The position numbers and the translations under genes were made by a program. A stretch of DNA of 64,000 nucleotides from Bacteroidota bacterium (GTDB lineage Bacteria; Bacteroidota; Bacteroidia; B-17B0; Aurantibacillaceae): NCBI GenBank assembly GCA_016702705.1, contig JADJDM010000021.1, positions 1-64,000 on the forward strand, read 5' to 3'. Every line of letters begins with the position of its first letter. Position 1 is the stretch's first letter. The notes under the pieces were generated by a model. That model worked only from the letters and a program-made list of their open reading frames with translations. It made no database searches and was not told the DNA's origin. Of the stretch, positions 35,611-44,801 are shown one piece after another.

Positions 35611-37669
35611 TGTGTCGAAAGAAAAATCCATCGAACAAAAACTAATAACAATTGCACTTGTTGGTAATCCTAATGCAGGAAAATCAACCTTGTTTAATTC
35701 ACTCACTGGTTTAAATCAAAAAACAGGAAACTTTCCAGGAGTAACTGTAGATAAAAAAGCAGGTTTTTTTAGAATTGTAAATGAAAGTAAAATACAACCC
35801 TATCGTTTGGTTGATTTACCTGGTACTTATAGTTTGTTTCCAAAATCTCCGGATGAAAAGGTAACCTGCGAAGTATTACTTCAACATGATAATATTGATT
35901 ATCCCGAAATTATTATTGCTGTTGCAGATGCCACCAATTTGAAAAGAAATTTATTATTGGTTTCGCAACTGATTGATTTAAATATTCCTGTTGTGTTAGC
36001 ATTAAACATGGCCGATGAAGCAGAGAAAAATGGCATCGCTATAAATTCAGCATTACTTTCTCAATTGCTTGGTATCCCAGTTGTTCATCTTAATTCACGC
36101 AAAGGTGAAGGGATTGATGAATTAAAAAAACAAATTGCTATAGCTACAAAGCCAGCATGTTTTTTTATGACCAAGGAAAGTATTGAGACGGATGAATACG
36201 AGCATTATATTGATTTGCTAAAGGATGCCTCTGCAAAATATCCAAGTATTAATAGCAAGCTAAAAAAAATTGAAGAGAAAGACACATTAATACGATTTAA
36301 AAAAATTAGTTCAATCATATCTCAAACAGTTGAATATTCTGGCAAAGGAAAATTATTTCAATTAACTGAGAAGATTGATACAGTACTTACTCATCCTGTA
36401 TTTGGTTTTCTTTCCTTTTTAATTGTATTGTTTTTAGTTTTTCAATCTATCTTTTTTCTTGCCGAGTATCCAATGACATGGATTGAAGATTTATTTGCTT
36501 GGGGCGGAGATAGTTTATCTGCATTACTACCAAAAGGATTTATAAATGATTTATTAGTTAAAGGAGTATTGGCAGGTTTAAGTGGAGTAGTTGTATTTGT
36601 GCCTCAAATAGCTTTATTGTTTGCATTTATTTCTTTGTTGGAAGATAGCGGCTATATGGCACGTGTTAGTTTTATGATGGATAAATTAATGCGTCAGGTT
36701 GGATTAAACGGGCGTTCGGTTATTCCGCTAATTAGTGGAGTAGCTTGTGCAGTGCCAGCAATTATGGGAACGCGCACCATCAGTAATATGAAGGAGCGAT
36801 TAATTACTATTTTAATTACACCTTTAATGAGTTGCTCTGCTCGGTTACCTGTTTATACTTTGCTAATTTCATTAATGGTGCCTGACGATGAAACCTCGGG
36901 GTTCTTTAGCAAAAAGGGATTATATTTATTTGCTATGTATATCCTAGGTTTCGTAATGGCTTTGCTTGTTGCTTTTGTTCTTAAATTTATTTTAAAAGCT
37001 AAACAACGTTCTTATTTTATTATGGAAATGCCTGTGTATCGTGTGCCGCAATTAAAAACGGTTTTCATTACCATGTACACTAAAGTAAAAGTGTTTTTGT
37101 TTGATGCAGGTAAAATCATCATCGCTGTTTCTATTGTGCTTTGGTTAATGAGTGCTTATGGGCCAGGCAATTCATTTGAGCAAATAGAGAAAAAGTACAC
37201 GAGCGAAATTGCAGCTAATCCAACAAATGCTGATGAACTTATTGCTAAACAAGAATCAGAAAAATTAGAAGCTTCTTATGTTGGACACGTTGGCAAATTT
37301 ATTGAGCCAGCAATTAAGCCTTTAGGCTTCGATTGGAAAATCGGGATTTCACTTATTACTTCTTTTGTTGCACGTGAAGTTTTTGTGGGAACAATGGCAA
37401 CTATTTATAGCTCAGGTGATGGTGAAAACACATTGAAAATAAGAGATAAAATGAGTTTAGAAAGAGACTCAGTTACTGGAAAGAAAACTTACAGTGAGGC
37501 TGTGTGTTGGAGTTTGCTTGTGTTTTATGCCTTTGCCATGCAATGTGTAAGCACATTAGCAGTTGTATATCGAGAAACAAAAAAAATGAAATGGGTGTTT
37601 GTACAATTTTTCTACATGAGCGCCCTTGCCTACCTTTCGAGCTGGGTGGTTTTTAATGTGATTTTCTAA
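35603..37669 (+). CDS. feoB: Ferrous iron transport protein B
   Basis: The 688-residue protein starts at GTG within feoA. The N-terminal G domain shows LVGNPNAGKSTLFN (G1), a switch region GNFPGVTVDKK, VDLPGTYSL (G3) and LALNMADEAEK (G4). A helical spacer is followed by the membrane part with two Gate motifs (CAVPAIMGTRT, MSCSARLPVYTLL) and the FVAREVFVGTMATIY segment. FeoB takes up Fe2+. Only feoA and feoB are present; no feoC is visible. Confidence 0.95.
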   Translation: MSSVSKEKSIEQKLITIALVGNPNAGKSTLFNSLTGLNQKTGNFPGVTVDKKAGFFRIVNESKIQPYRLVDLPGTYSLFPKSPDEKVTCEVLLQHDNIDYPEIIIAVADATNLKRNLLLVSQLIDLNIPVVLALNMADEAEKNGIAINSALLSQLLGIPVVHLNSRKGEGIDELKKQIAIATKPACFFMTKESIETDEYEHYIDLLKDASAKYPSINSKLKKIEEKDTLIRFKKISSIISQTVEYSGKGKLFQLTEKIDTVLTHPVFGFLSFLIVLFLVFQSIFFLAEYPMTWIEDLFAWGGDSLSALLPKGFINDLLVKGVLAGLSGVVVFVPQIALLFAFISLLEDSGYMARVSFMMDKLMRQVGLNGRSVIPLISGVACAVPAIMGTRTISNMKERLITILITPLMSCSARLPVYTLLISLMVPDDETSGFFSKKGLYLFAMYILGFVMALLVAFVLKFILKAKQRSYFIMEMPVYRVPQLKTVFITMYTKVKVFLFDAGKIIIAVSIVLWLMSAYGPGNSFEQIEKKYTSEIAANPTNADELIAKQESEKLEASYVGHVGKFIEPAIKPLGFDWKIGISLITSFVAREVFVGTMATIYSSGDGENTLKIRDKMSLERDSVTGKKTYSEAVCWSLLVFYAFAMQCVSTLAVVYRETKKMKWVFVQFFYMSALAYLSSWVVFNVIF

Positions 37670-37755
37670 ATTTTTGATGTTTCTCATTTTTAAGTATGAG
37701 CCAAGTCATGCTTTTGATTTTTTTGTGGCTGTAACTTGCGGTAAAATTAAATAAC

Positions 37756-38163
37756 ATGACACCCATTCAAAATCTCTACATGGCATTAGGCGAAGCCGCC
37801 TATGCAGTTGCAATGGCCGACGGGAGAGTTCAAAAAGAAGAACAAGCAAAATTTAAACGCATTTTAAAAACAGAGTTTTCAAAGCATGGATTAGATTTCG
37901 ACTATGCTGATATTATTTTTCAGGTACTGAAAAAAGATGTAATGGAGCCGCGAACTGCCTATACTTGGTGCTTGCGCGAAATGCGTTTAAATAGCCAATA
38001 CGTAAGTAAGTCGATGAAAGAAAAGTTTGTTGAGGTGATAAAAGAAGTCGCCGCTGCGTTCCCTCCAATTACAAAACAAGAACGAGAGTATATAGATGAT
38101 TTTATTTATCAAATAAAATCCATTAATGGCGACCCTGTTTTTAGTAAGGAAAGTGGGATTTAA
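37756..38163 (+). CDS. TerB-like tellurite-resistance family protein
   Basis: The 135-residue all-helical protein has an acidic TerB-like start (GEAAYAVAMADGRVQKEEQAKFKRIL) and a second DDFIYQIK helix near the end. TerB domains are thought to bind metal or sense membrane stress; nothing in the context pins down a role. No signal peptide, so cytoplasmic. Its stop overlaps that of the convergent gene by sharing TTAA. Confidence 0.65.
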   Translation: MTPIQNLYMALGEAAYAVAMADGRVQKEEQAKFKRILKTEFSKHGLDFDYADIIFQVLKKDVMEPRTAYTWCLREMRLNSQYVSKSMKEKFVEVIKEVAAAFPPITKQEREYIDDFIYQIKSINGDPVFSKESGI

Positions 38164-38666
38164 TTGCTGAAATGCACTTTACATTTTTTTAGTTTAGCAT
38201 AAAATGCAAGTTCGTGCGTGCGCCATTTGGTGTTATTAAACAAGGTTTCAAGGCCCGTCCAAGATAAAAACCAACCTGCTGGCTCTAATACAACAATTAA
38301 AGCATTTAGTAATAATTGTTTTTCTTGGAGCAGTAATAAATAGGTTGCAAAAAACAATAAAGTACTTCCAATTAAAAAGAACAGTAATCCCTTTTGTTGT
38401 TCTTTTTTCTTTTTTAGCAAGTAATGATTGTATCTGTTTTTAAAATGTTCGTGCAGACGTTTAATAATAATTGTTTCCTGCTCAGCATTATGTTGTTTTG
38501 TTGTAAGTGAAAATTGCAATTCATTAATTTCTTCTTCACTTTCTTCGGCCACTTTTTTTAGTTGATGCGAAAAATCTTCCGAAACACTGCGCTCATTATA
38601 ATTCCGTGCATCAAAGTCGGAAAACAAATCATTATAATCATCAATAGAAATACTTAGTTTACGCAT
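38160..38666 (-). CDS. Hypothetical protein with two membrane segments
   Basis: The 168-residue protein is not one I recognise. The N-terminal 85 residues are charged and likely helical (SHQLKKVAEESEEEINELQF). Two hydrophobic segments follow (GLLFFLIGSTLLFFATYLLLL and LLNALIVVLEPAGWFLSW) with a short basic tail. There is no signal peptide; both ends are probably cytoplasmic. It converges on the TerB-like gene with a 4-bp overlap and is divergent from the phosphatase gene across 121 bp. Confidence 0.6.
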   Translation of the reverse strand: MRKLSISIDDYNDLFSDFDARNYNERSVSEDFSHQLKKVAEESEEEINELQFSLTTKQHNAEQETIIIKRLHEHFKNRYNHYLLKKKKEQQKGLLFFLIGSTLLFFATYLLLLQEKQLLLNALIVVLEPAGWFLSWTGLETLFNNTKWRTHELAFYAKLKKCKVHFSN

Positions 38667-38787
38667 GCAGTATCATTTTGTATGGTAAAGATAAGGATTG
38701 TAAATGATAGTTGTTTTGTGTAGTATATTCAAATGATTTAAGTTTTTTGTATTTGCTCCCTAAACCGTATATTAGCACAAGTTAGTT

Positions 38788-40782
38788 ATGACTAGGAAAA
38801 TTTATATACTATCACTTTTGCTTTTCTTTTCGTTGTTGGGTTATTCCCAAAGCGATGAGGATATAAAAATTATTGATAGCCTTAAACTAGCCATTGATAA
38901 GGAAAAGCAAGACACTAGCAAAGCTAAAACACTATTTTTGTTAGCCAAAATGTATAGTGATATTGACCCTAATATTGCTATCAAATACCTCAATCAAGCA
39001 AAAGGATTAATGGTAAATGCTTCCAACGACAGGATACTTTCGGATATTACTAATCAATTAGGCTATAATTATTATTATCTAGGAGATTTTAATAGCAGCT
39101 TAAAATATTTTTTGGAGATGATGAAAATATGTGAGAGGCAGAATAATATTTTGGGAATTGCAGCTGCACATAATAATATTGGAAGTATTTATTTCGAATT
39201 AAATGACACAACAAATGCATTAAGCCATCATTTAGAAGCATTAAGAATTAGAAAGAAACATAGTAAAAACGACAAAGATGGTAAAAATGAAATTGCTATG
39301 TCGTATGGTAATGTCGGGAAGTCGTATTTTGCAATGAATGATTATAAAAAGGCTATGGAGTATTATCAACTCTCATTAAACTTATCAAAGGAGCTGGGCA
39401 ATAAACAACGAGAAGCATTAATGCTAAATAACATTGGAAGTGTTTTAGCTGAACAAGGAAAGTACGATGAAGCCTATCCTAATTTTATTAATGCCTATAA
39501 CATTTATTTGGAAGCCGACTCTCCAGAAAAAATTTCCCTTTGCCTAAATAATATTGCCGAGGTGCATTACCGTAAAGGCGAGTATGAAAAGTCTGCGGAG
39601 CATTATAAGAAATCATTGGTGTATTCCGAAAAAGTTTCAGCTTTATCCGACATGAAAAATAGTTACGATGGCTTGCAAAATTGTTATATACAGTTAAATG
39701 ATTTTAAAGAAGCATACATGTGCTTGCAAAAATATTTTGAACTTAAGGATTCGATATTTAGTGAGGAAAACACTGTTCAAATGAATGAACTACTTGCAAA
39801 GTTCGATTCCGACAAAAAGGAACAGGAAATAAAATTATTGCAAAAGGAAAAAGAAATGTCATCTTGGTTAAGAAATTCCTTAATTGCAGGCTCTGTATTA
39901 CTCGTGTTCTTGGCTTTTGCTCTGTATAGCAGAAACAAAGTAAAACAAAAAGCGAATGTTGAATTATCAGTTAAAAATAAAAACATTGAAGAACAAAAAC
40001 AAATTGTTGAAGAACAGAAGTTAAAATTAGAGGTTCATCAAAAAGAAATTGTTGACTCCATTAATTACGCAAAACGCATACAATATGCTTTATTAGCTAA
40101 TGAAAATTTATTAAATAGAAATTTGCCAAATCATTTTGTTTATTTTAACCCTAAGGATATTGTAAGTGGCGATTTTTATTGGGCTGCAGAGCATGCTGAA
40201 TATTTTTATTTAGCAGTGTGCGATTGCACTGGGCATGGTGTTCCTGGTGCATTTATGAGTTTGCTTAATATTGGTTTTTTAAGCGAGGCAATAAAAGAAA
40301 AAGGTATTTCGGAACCAAATGTGATTTTTAATTATGTGCGTGCGCGCTTAATCGAAAGCATAAGCATGGAAGACCAAAAAGATGGCATGGACGGAATTTT
40401 ACTACGCTTTTCTAAAACAGATAATTCAATTGTTTACGCTGCAGCACATAACGCTCCAATTATTGTAAGTGGAGATAAACTTATCGAGCTGCCAAAAGAT
40501 AAAATACCTGTAGGCAAAGGCGAGCAAAACAATGAGTTTAATTTGTTTACTATTAATTACCAAAAAGGTGATGTATTATACCTTTATACCGATGGCTATG
40601 CCGACCAATTTGGTGGACCAAAGGGGAAGAAATTTAAATACAAACAACTAAACGAATTAATTTTATCTCAACATACTTCTTCATTACAAGAACAAAAAAA
40701 TAATTTAAGTTCAGCCTTTAATAATTGGAAAGGCGATTTGGAGCAGGTAGATGATGTTTGTGTTATTGGAATAAAATTATAA
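38788..40782 (+). CDS. TPR-repeat sensor with C-terminal SpoIIE (PP2C-type) phosphatase domain
   Basis: The 664-residue protein has a signal peptide (KIYILSLLLFFSLLGYSQ). About six TPR units cover residues 35-340 (AIAHNNIGSIYFELNDTTNALSH-like). One membrane segment (SLIAGSVLLVFLAFALYS, about 371-389) and a coiled coil (NIEEQKQIVEEQKLKLE) lead to a cytoplasmic SpoIIE domain with metal-binding GDFYWA, AVCDCTGHGVPGAFMS, VYAAAHNAP and YLYTDGYADQFGG. Family members dephosphorylate anti-sigma antagonists or signal proteins. No partner gene is adjacent; the ligand of the TPR part is unknown. Confidence 0.85.
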   Translation: MTRKIYILSLLLFFSLLGYSQSDEDIKIIDSLKLAIDKEKQDTSKAKTLFLLAKMYSDIDPNIAIKYLNQAKGLMVNASNDRILSDITNQLGYNYYYLGDFNSSLKYFLEMMKICERQNNILGIAAAHNNIGSIYFELNDTTNALSHHLEALRIRKKHSKNDKDGKNEIAMSYGNVGKSYFAMNDYKKAMEYYQLSLNLSKELGNKQREALMLNNIGSVLAEQGKYDEAYPNFINAYNIYLEADSPEKISLCLNNIAEVHYRKGEYEKSAEHYKKSLVYSEKVSALSDMKNSYDGLQNCYIQLNDFKEAYMCLQKYFELKDSIFSEENTVQMNELLAKFDSDKKEQEIKLLQKEKEMSSWLRNSLIAGSVLLVFLAFALYSRNKVKQKANVELSVKNKNIEEQKQIVEEQKLKLEVHQKEIVDSINYAKRIQYALLANENLLNRNLPNHFVYFNPKDIVSGDFYWAAEHAEYFYLAVCDCTGHGVPGAFMSLLNIGFLSEAIKEKGISEPNVIFNYVRARLIESISMEDQKDGMDGILLRFSKTDNSIVYAAAHNAPIIVSGDKLIELPKDKIPVGKGEQNNEFNLFTINYQKGDVLYLYTDGYADQFGGPKGKKFKYKQLNELILSQHTSSLQEQKNNLSSAFNNWKGDLEQVDDVCVIGIKL

Positions 40783-40842
40783 AAGTTTATATGTTGTCGT
40801 TTGTTTACATTGGCGATAAAGGGCTGCGGGCTTGCGCTGTGC

Positions 40843-41024
40843 GGCTAACGAGGCCGAACAGGTTTTAAACCCACTACTTGTCCCGACTCACTCGGGAATT
40901 GTTTAAACGAAGATAACACTTTCTAAAGCGGCGGCAAAACTAAAAATATGCGCTTTAGTGCAAACCTTAATTTAGCCAAAGTCCTTCCTCAAAACCCACA
41001 TGGCGCAATTGCCCTTTGTTAGGC
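40843..41024 (-). repeat. attC-like site of an isolated cassette (arms mismatched)
   Basis: Read on the minus strand it opens GCCTAACAAAGGGCAATTGC two bases after codons of the preceding gene and ends ..CCTCGTTAGCC. The ends have attC form, but the two arms do not complement each other. The first 95 nt match the truncated arm at 5255-5350 in the opposite orientation. It also holds a small CCCGA/TCGGG hairpin (40882-40897). A decayed or hybrid attC is the simplest reading. Confidence 0.6.
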
Positions 41025-41029
41025 GGCCG

Positions 41030-41770
41030 TTAGTTCAATTGCAGTCTAACTGTTTTGCTCTTATTGTCGTAAATAACTGTTAATGTCTCTTTGTTAAAGA
41101 ACTTATATTCGAGATGAAACAACTCGTCTTCAATTGCGAAAACTTTGTCAATGTCGTAACGAAAATTTGTAAACCTATAATCTTCATACAAATTGTTTTC
41201 TTCTCGAATTGAGCCCATTCCAATTTTAATATGGAAACAAAAGCAAGAAGGCTCAGTTTGTATTGGGTCTTCAATTCGGATTGTTTTATTATTCTTTAGT
41301 AAAGTTCCTCTAGTAAAGTTGTGTCTAATATCACCATATGTACCTGCAATTAGAATCGTGTCTAAATAGTTTTTAATTTCAAATATAACTATTCCAATCT
41401 CATTTGTCCAAAGAAGTTTCTGCCCAGATTTATAGTTTCTCGTGTCATGTATTGCCGCATCATCACAGTCGGAATAATTACTCATCTCGTAAATGTGACC
41501 TGGGTCAAACCGCGTGATTATTATCCGTACATCTTTGTTAGAATTATTTACGAGTCGAATTGTGTCAAAATTAGGATAGTTGATTTTTAGTTTAACTGTG
41601 TCACCTTGTTCTGAAATAGATTTAGAGTTCACCGTCCATTGATAGTCGACACCATATTTTAAACTATCTGGAACGGTATGAAAATAAAACAAAGCAAATT
41701 TGTCTGCCCGTTTGGAATAACAACTCAGGCAAAGAAATGAAAGTAATATTATCGTAATCTGTAGTCTCAT
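41030..41770 (-). CDS. Lipoprotein of unknown function (isolated cassette cargo)
   Basis: The 246-residue product begins with a lipoprotein signal (RLQITIILLSFLCLSC). The rest is beta-rich (KLKINYPNFDTIRLVNNSNKDVRI, DTILIAGTYGDIRHNF) without a family I recognise. The stop codon TAA overlaps the sequence just before the attC-like arm, the compact gene-attC spacing of integron cassettes. Upstream of the ATG, TTTAGGCAGC resembles the TTAGGC start of a cassette. It sits between two conserved genes and apart from the other array. Confidence 0.7.
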   Translation of the reverse strand: MRLQITIILLSFLCLSCYSKRADKFALFYFHTVPDSLKYGVDYQWTVNSKSISEQGDTVKLKINYPNFDTIRLVNNSNKDVRIIITRFDPGHIYEMSNYSDCDDAAIHDTRNYKSGQKLLWTNEIGIVIFEIKNYLDTILIAGTYGDIRHNFTRGTLLKNNKTIRIEDPIQTEPSCFCFHIKIGMGSIREENNLYEDYRFTNFRYDIDKVFAIEDELFHLEYKFFNKETLTVIYDNKSKTVRLQLN

Positions 41771-41885
41771 TACTAATGCTGCCTAAATCCCATATAGGAA
41801 TATTAAAAATACTCTTTTCTGGTTAATTTAGCAAGATAGGCGTACCTTTTGGATTTTTTTAAACAATCTTACATTGTTATAAATC

Positions 41886-41923
41886 AAAAAAGGCTTCCTC
41901 TGAAAAGAGGAAGCCTTTTTTTT
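41886..41923 (-). terminator. Rho-independent terminator after the TlpA-like gene
   Basis: GGCTTCCTC and GAGGAAGCC form a 9-bp stem with a TGAAAA loop, flanked by A and T runs, so it can work in both directions. It is 17 bp past the stop of the minus-strand gene. Confidence 0.88.
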
Positions 41924-41939
41924 AAATTGACTCATTACA

Positions 41940-43112
41940 TTATCCTAAAATCTCTTTCACCTTAGCCTCCAATGCAGCTCCACGAAGACCTTTGGCAATA
42001 ATATTTCCATCCTTACCAACAAGTATTGTAAAAGGAATTGATGAAATATTAAACTGGGCACAAACAGAAGATTGCCATCCACCTAAATCAGAAACATGAA
42101 TCCATTTTAACCCATCTTTCTCAATTGCTTTTACCCATTTATCTTTTTCTTCATCTAACGAAACACTGTAAATTTCAAAACCTTTTTTCTTATATTCATT
42201 ATACAATCTCACAACATTAGGATTCTCCTTGCGGCATGGCCCGCACCAGCTAGCCCAAAAATCAACTAACACCAATTTCCCTTTTAATGAAGATAAAGCA
42301 ACTTCTTTTCCTTCTGGAGTTTGCAATTTAATATCAGGCATTGCGCCACCATTTGGCAATAATTTATCTTGTGCTCCTAGCAATTCAAATTGCTTTTTGT
42401 ATTGCATAACACTTTGCTCTAGCTGAGTGGTGTAAACAGATTTTGGTTGTTTCTCTTTTAATGCAGCTAATACTTTTTCATAAACATCTAAGTTTGTTTC
42501 AATATTGATTACATTAAAAGCGCCAAAATTAGCGATAGTGCCTGGGAAAGCCATTACCTTTGTTGCCATATGCTTTGCAGCTCTTTCATAAATCAAATTA
42601 AATTGCGCTTCTGCCTCGCCATTCATTTGCTCCATTTTTACTGAGTCCATTTGTTGGCTAGCCATTTTTGCTTGCACCACATCTTGAAGAGAATCTAAAG
42701 CAGTGCTAATTTTCAATAATTCATTACTTACTTCAATAAATTGTTTTGTATCTGCAGAGCCTTCTACTTTATAATCCTTACCTAAGTTTTTTGCATCACC
42801 AGTAAAAACTAATTTTTGAGTTGAATCAGCAACAATAATTGCAAAATTTGCTTCAGAAGTTTTAATTCGGAAAAAATCAAGCGGTGTAGCTTTGATATTC
42901 GTGAATTCAAATTCACCCTTTTCATTTACAATTGCTGAATCAATAAACACAGGACTATTGCCTGCCATTTGTTCTAATACTAATTTTTCGCCGCTTGCAT
43001 TTGTAAGCGTTCCTTTTAATTCAAATCCATTTCCTTTTTTTGAATTACCGCAAGAAGCCAAAACTACTAACGATGCTGCAACAGCCAATGATTTTAAAAA
43101 TACTTTTTTCAT
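41940..43112 (-). CDS. Lipoprotein with DUF4369 and TlpA-type thioredoxin domain
   Basis: The 390-residue protein has a lipoprotein signal (SLAVAASLVVLASC). The N-terminal DUF4369 domain spans about 30-125 (FELKGTLTNASGEKLVLEQM, DFFRIKTSEANFAIIV). A helical linker leads to a thioredoxin domain at about 255-390 with redox motif WASWCGPC and cis-Pro SIPFTILV. This is the common Bacteroidota membrane-anchored thiol-disulphide oxidoreductase. It lies 3 bp after gatB and is probably co-transcribed. Confidence 0.88.
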   Translation of the reverse strand: MKKVFLKSLAVAASLVVLASCGNSKKGNGFELKGTLTNASGEKLVLEQMAGNSPVFIDSAIVNEKGEFEFTNIKATPLDFFRIKTSEANFAIIVADSTQKLVFTGDAKNLGKDYKVEGSADTKQFIEVSNELLKISTALDSLQDVVQAKMASQQMDSVKMEQMNGEAEAQFNLIYERAAKHMATKVMAFPGTIANFGAFNVINIETNLDVYEKVLAALKEKQPKSVYTTQLEQSVMQYKKQFELLGAQDKLLPNGGAMPDIKLQTPEGKEVALSSLKGKLVLVDFWASWCGPCRKENPNVVRLYNEYKKKGFEIYSVSLDEEKDKWVKAIEKDGLKWIHVSDLGGWQSSVCAQFNISSIPFTILVGKDGNIIAKGLRGAALEAKVKEILG

Positions 43113-43115
43113 TAA

Positions 43116-44570
43116 TTATAATTTATCTAAGGTTTCTTTAACTAATTTACTTGCCATTTTTGGGTCTGCTTTTCCACCAGAAAGCTTCATTACATCTCCC
43201 ATAAACATTCCTATTAAACTTACTTTTCCTGCTTTATATTCAGCAACTTTTTCTGGTGATTTTGCTATTGCTTGGTCAACCAATAATTGTAAAGCATCCG
43301 AATTACTTTCTTGTATTAAATTTAATTCTGTTGCAATTTGCAAAGGTGATTTATCGGGACTGCTTAACATTGCAGGAAACACCTGCGATGATGCAACCGT
43401 GTTACTTATTTTACCTTCGTCAATGATGGCAATTAATTCTGCAATCTTAACAGGACTTAAAGTAAAGCGATCAATCGTTAATGCATTTTCATTCAAATAA
43501 CTTTTGATTGAACCCATCATCCAGTTTGCTGCTGCTTTATAATTTTTAGTTTGTTTTACTAATTCCGAAAAATACAATGCAATACCTTTTGTATCCGTTA
43601 AGTTAGTTGCATCGTAATCAGTAAGCTTTAATGAATTTACAAAACGATCGTACAACTCTTGAGGTAACTCGGGCAATGTAGCTTTTTGTTTTGCAATGTA
43701 TTCCTCCGTAATCATTATCGGTTGCAAATCGGGCTCAGGAAAATAACGATAGTCGTTTGCATTTTCTTTACTTCTTAAACTAAAAGTTATACCTGCAACC
43801 GCATCAAAACTTCTTGTTTCACCTGCTATTTCTTTCCCTGCTTCCAAATCATCAATCTGACGTTTAATTTCAAATTCGATAGCGCGTTGCACGTTACGAA
43901 TAGAGTTCATATTCTTAACCTCAACTTTTTTTCCAAATTCAGTACTGCCTTTAAGCATTACCGAAACGTTTGCATCGCAACGCATAGAACCTTCTTCCAT
44001 GTTACCATCGCAAATATCTAAATAACGTACAAGTTTTCTAACTTCAGTTAAATAAGCATACGCTTCATCACTTGTTTTAATATCTGGTTCAGAAACCATC
44101 TCCAATAAAGGTACTCCAGCACGATTTAAATCAATTAATGAATCAAAAGGATCTTGATCATGCATACTCTTACCTGCATCCTCTTCCATGTGGATACGAG
44201 TAAGATTTATTTTTTTTGTTGAACCGTCTTTTAGTTTAATTCCAATAAATCCACCATTGCAAATGGGTGTTTTATCTTGAGTAATTTGATACCCCTTTGG
44301 TAAATCAGCGTAGAAATAATTTTTACGAGCAAATTGATTTTCTTTTCTAATATCAGCGTTAACTGCTAAACCTAATTTTACTGCAAACTCAATTGCTTTT
44401 TTATTTACGCGGGGCAAGGTGCCAGGGTGACCAATACTTGTAACGCTTACATTGGTATTTGGTAAAGCTCCGTACTCATTAATATCGTCCGCATACATTT
44501 TACTTTTAGTAAGTAATTGAATGTGAACTTCGAGTCCTATAACCGCTTCGTATTTTTCGTAAACCGACAT
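43116..44570 (-). CDS. gatB: Aspartyl/glutamyl-tRNA amidotransferase subunit B
   Basis: The 484-residue protein has the GatB signature: YEAVIGLEVHIQLLTKSKM, NTNVSVTSIGHPGTLPRVN, YFYADLPKGYQITQ, LEMVSEPDI and MRCDANVSV, then a C-terminal tRNA-binding YqeY-like tail (SLIGMFMGDVMKLSGGKADP). With GatA and GatC it converts Glu-tRNA(Gln) and/or Asp-tRNA(Asn) to the amide form. asnS is present nearby, so the main need is probably Gln-tRNA. GatA and GatC are not in this window. Confidence 0.94.
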   Translation of the reverse strand: MSVYEKYEAVIGLEVHIQLLTKSKMYADDINEYGALPNTNVSVTSIGHPGTLPRVNKKAIEFAVKLGLAVNADIRKENQFARKNYFYADLPKGYQITQDKTPICNGGFIGIKLKDGSTKKINLTRIHMEEDAGKSMHDQDPFDSLIDLNRAGVPLLEMVSEPDIKTSDEAYAYLTEVRKLVRYLDICDGNMEEGSMRCDANVSVMLKGSTEFGKKVEVKNMNSIRNVQRAIEFEIKRQIDDLEAGKEIAGETRSFDAVAGITFSLRSKENANDYRYFPEPDLQPIMITEEYIAKQKATLPELPQELYDRFVNSLKLTDYDATNLTDTKGIALYFSELVKQTKNYKAAANWMMGSIKSYLNENALTIDRFTLSPVKIAELIAIIDEGKISNTVASSQVFPAMLSSPDKSPLQIATELNLIQESNSDALQLLVDQAIAKSPEKVAEYKAGKVSLIGMFMGDVMKLSGGKADPKMASKLVKETLDKL

Positions 44571-44668
44571 GTTTTTATTTAAAAAATTTAAAGGCTAAAG
44601 ATAAGATTTTTGCGGGAATTACAGATGTTATGCCCTCTTGATAACAATATTTAAGCTTTAAAAACAAA

Positions 44669-44775
44669 CTCTGTGTTCCTTAGTGCTCTCCGTGTCTCCG
44701 TGGTAAATATTTTATCTCCCCAATTTTCCTGTGTTTCTTACCACTGAGACACATAGAACACAGAGTTTCACGGAG
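44669..44775. repeat. Inverted-repeat element of the 'CTCCGTGTCTCCGTGGT' type
   Basis: CTCTGTGTTCC with GTCTCCGTGGTAA on the left and TTACCACTGAGACACA with GAACACAGAG on the right form an imperfect hairpin about 100 bp long. A partial extra copy ACGGAGG follows. Very similar repeats (Ctctgtg/CCGTGGT words) are scattered through many unrelated environmental genomes. Here it lies between the gatB start and the MFS stop and may act as terminator for the MFS gene's neighbours or as a mobile palindrome. Confidence 0.6.
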
Positions 44776-44801
44776 GGATTTCGTTCTTGACTCTAAAAAA
44801 C

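Noticed and set aside
40821..40857. A tRNA-like or riboswitch element in the GC-rich patch after the phosphatase gene
   Set aside because: No cloverleaf or known riboswitch core could be formed; the patch is better read as part of the attC-like end.
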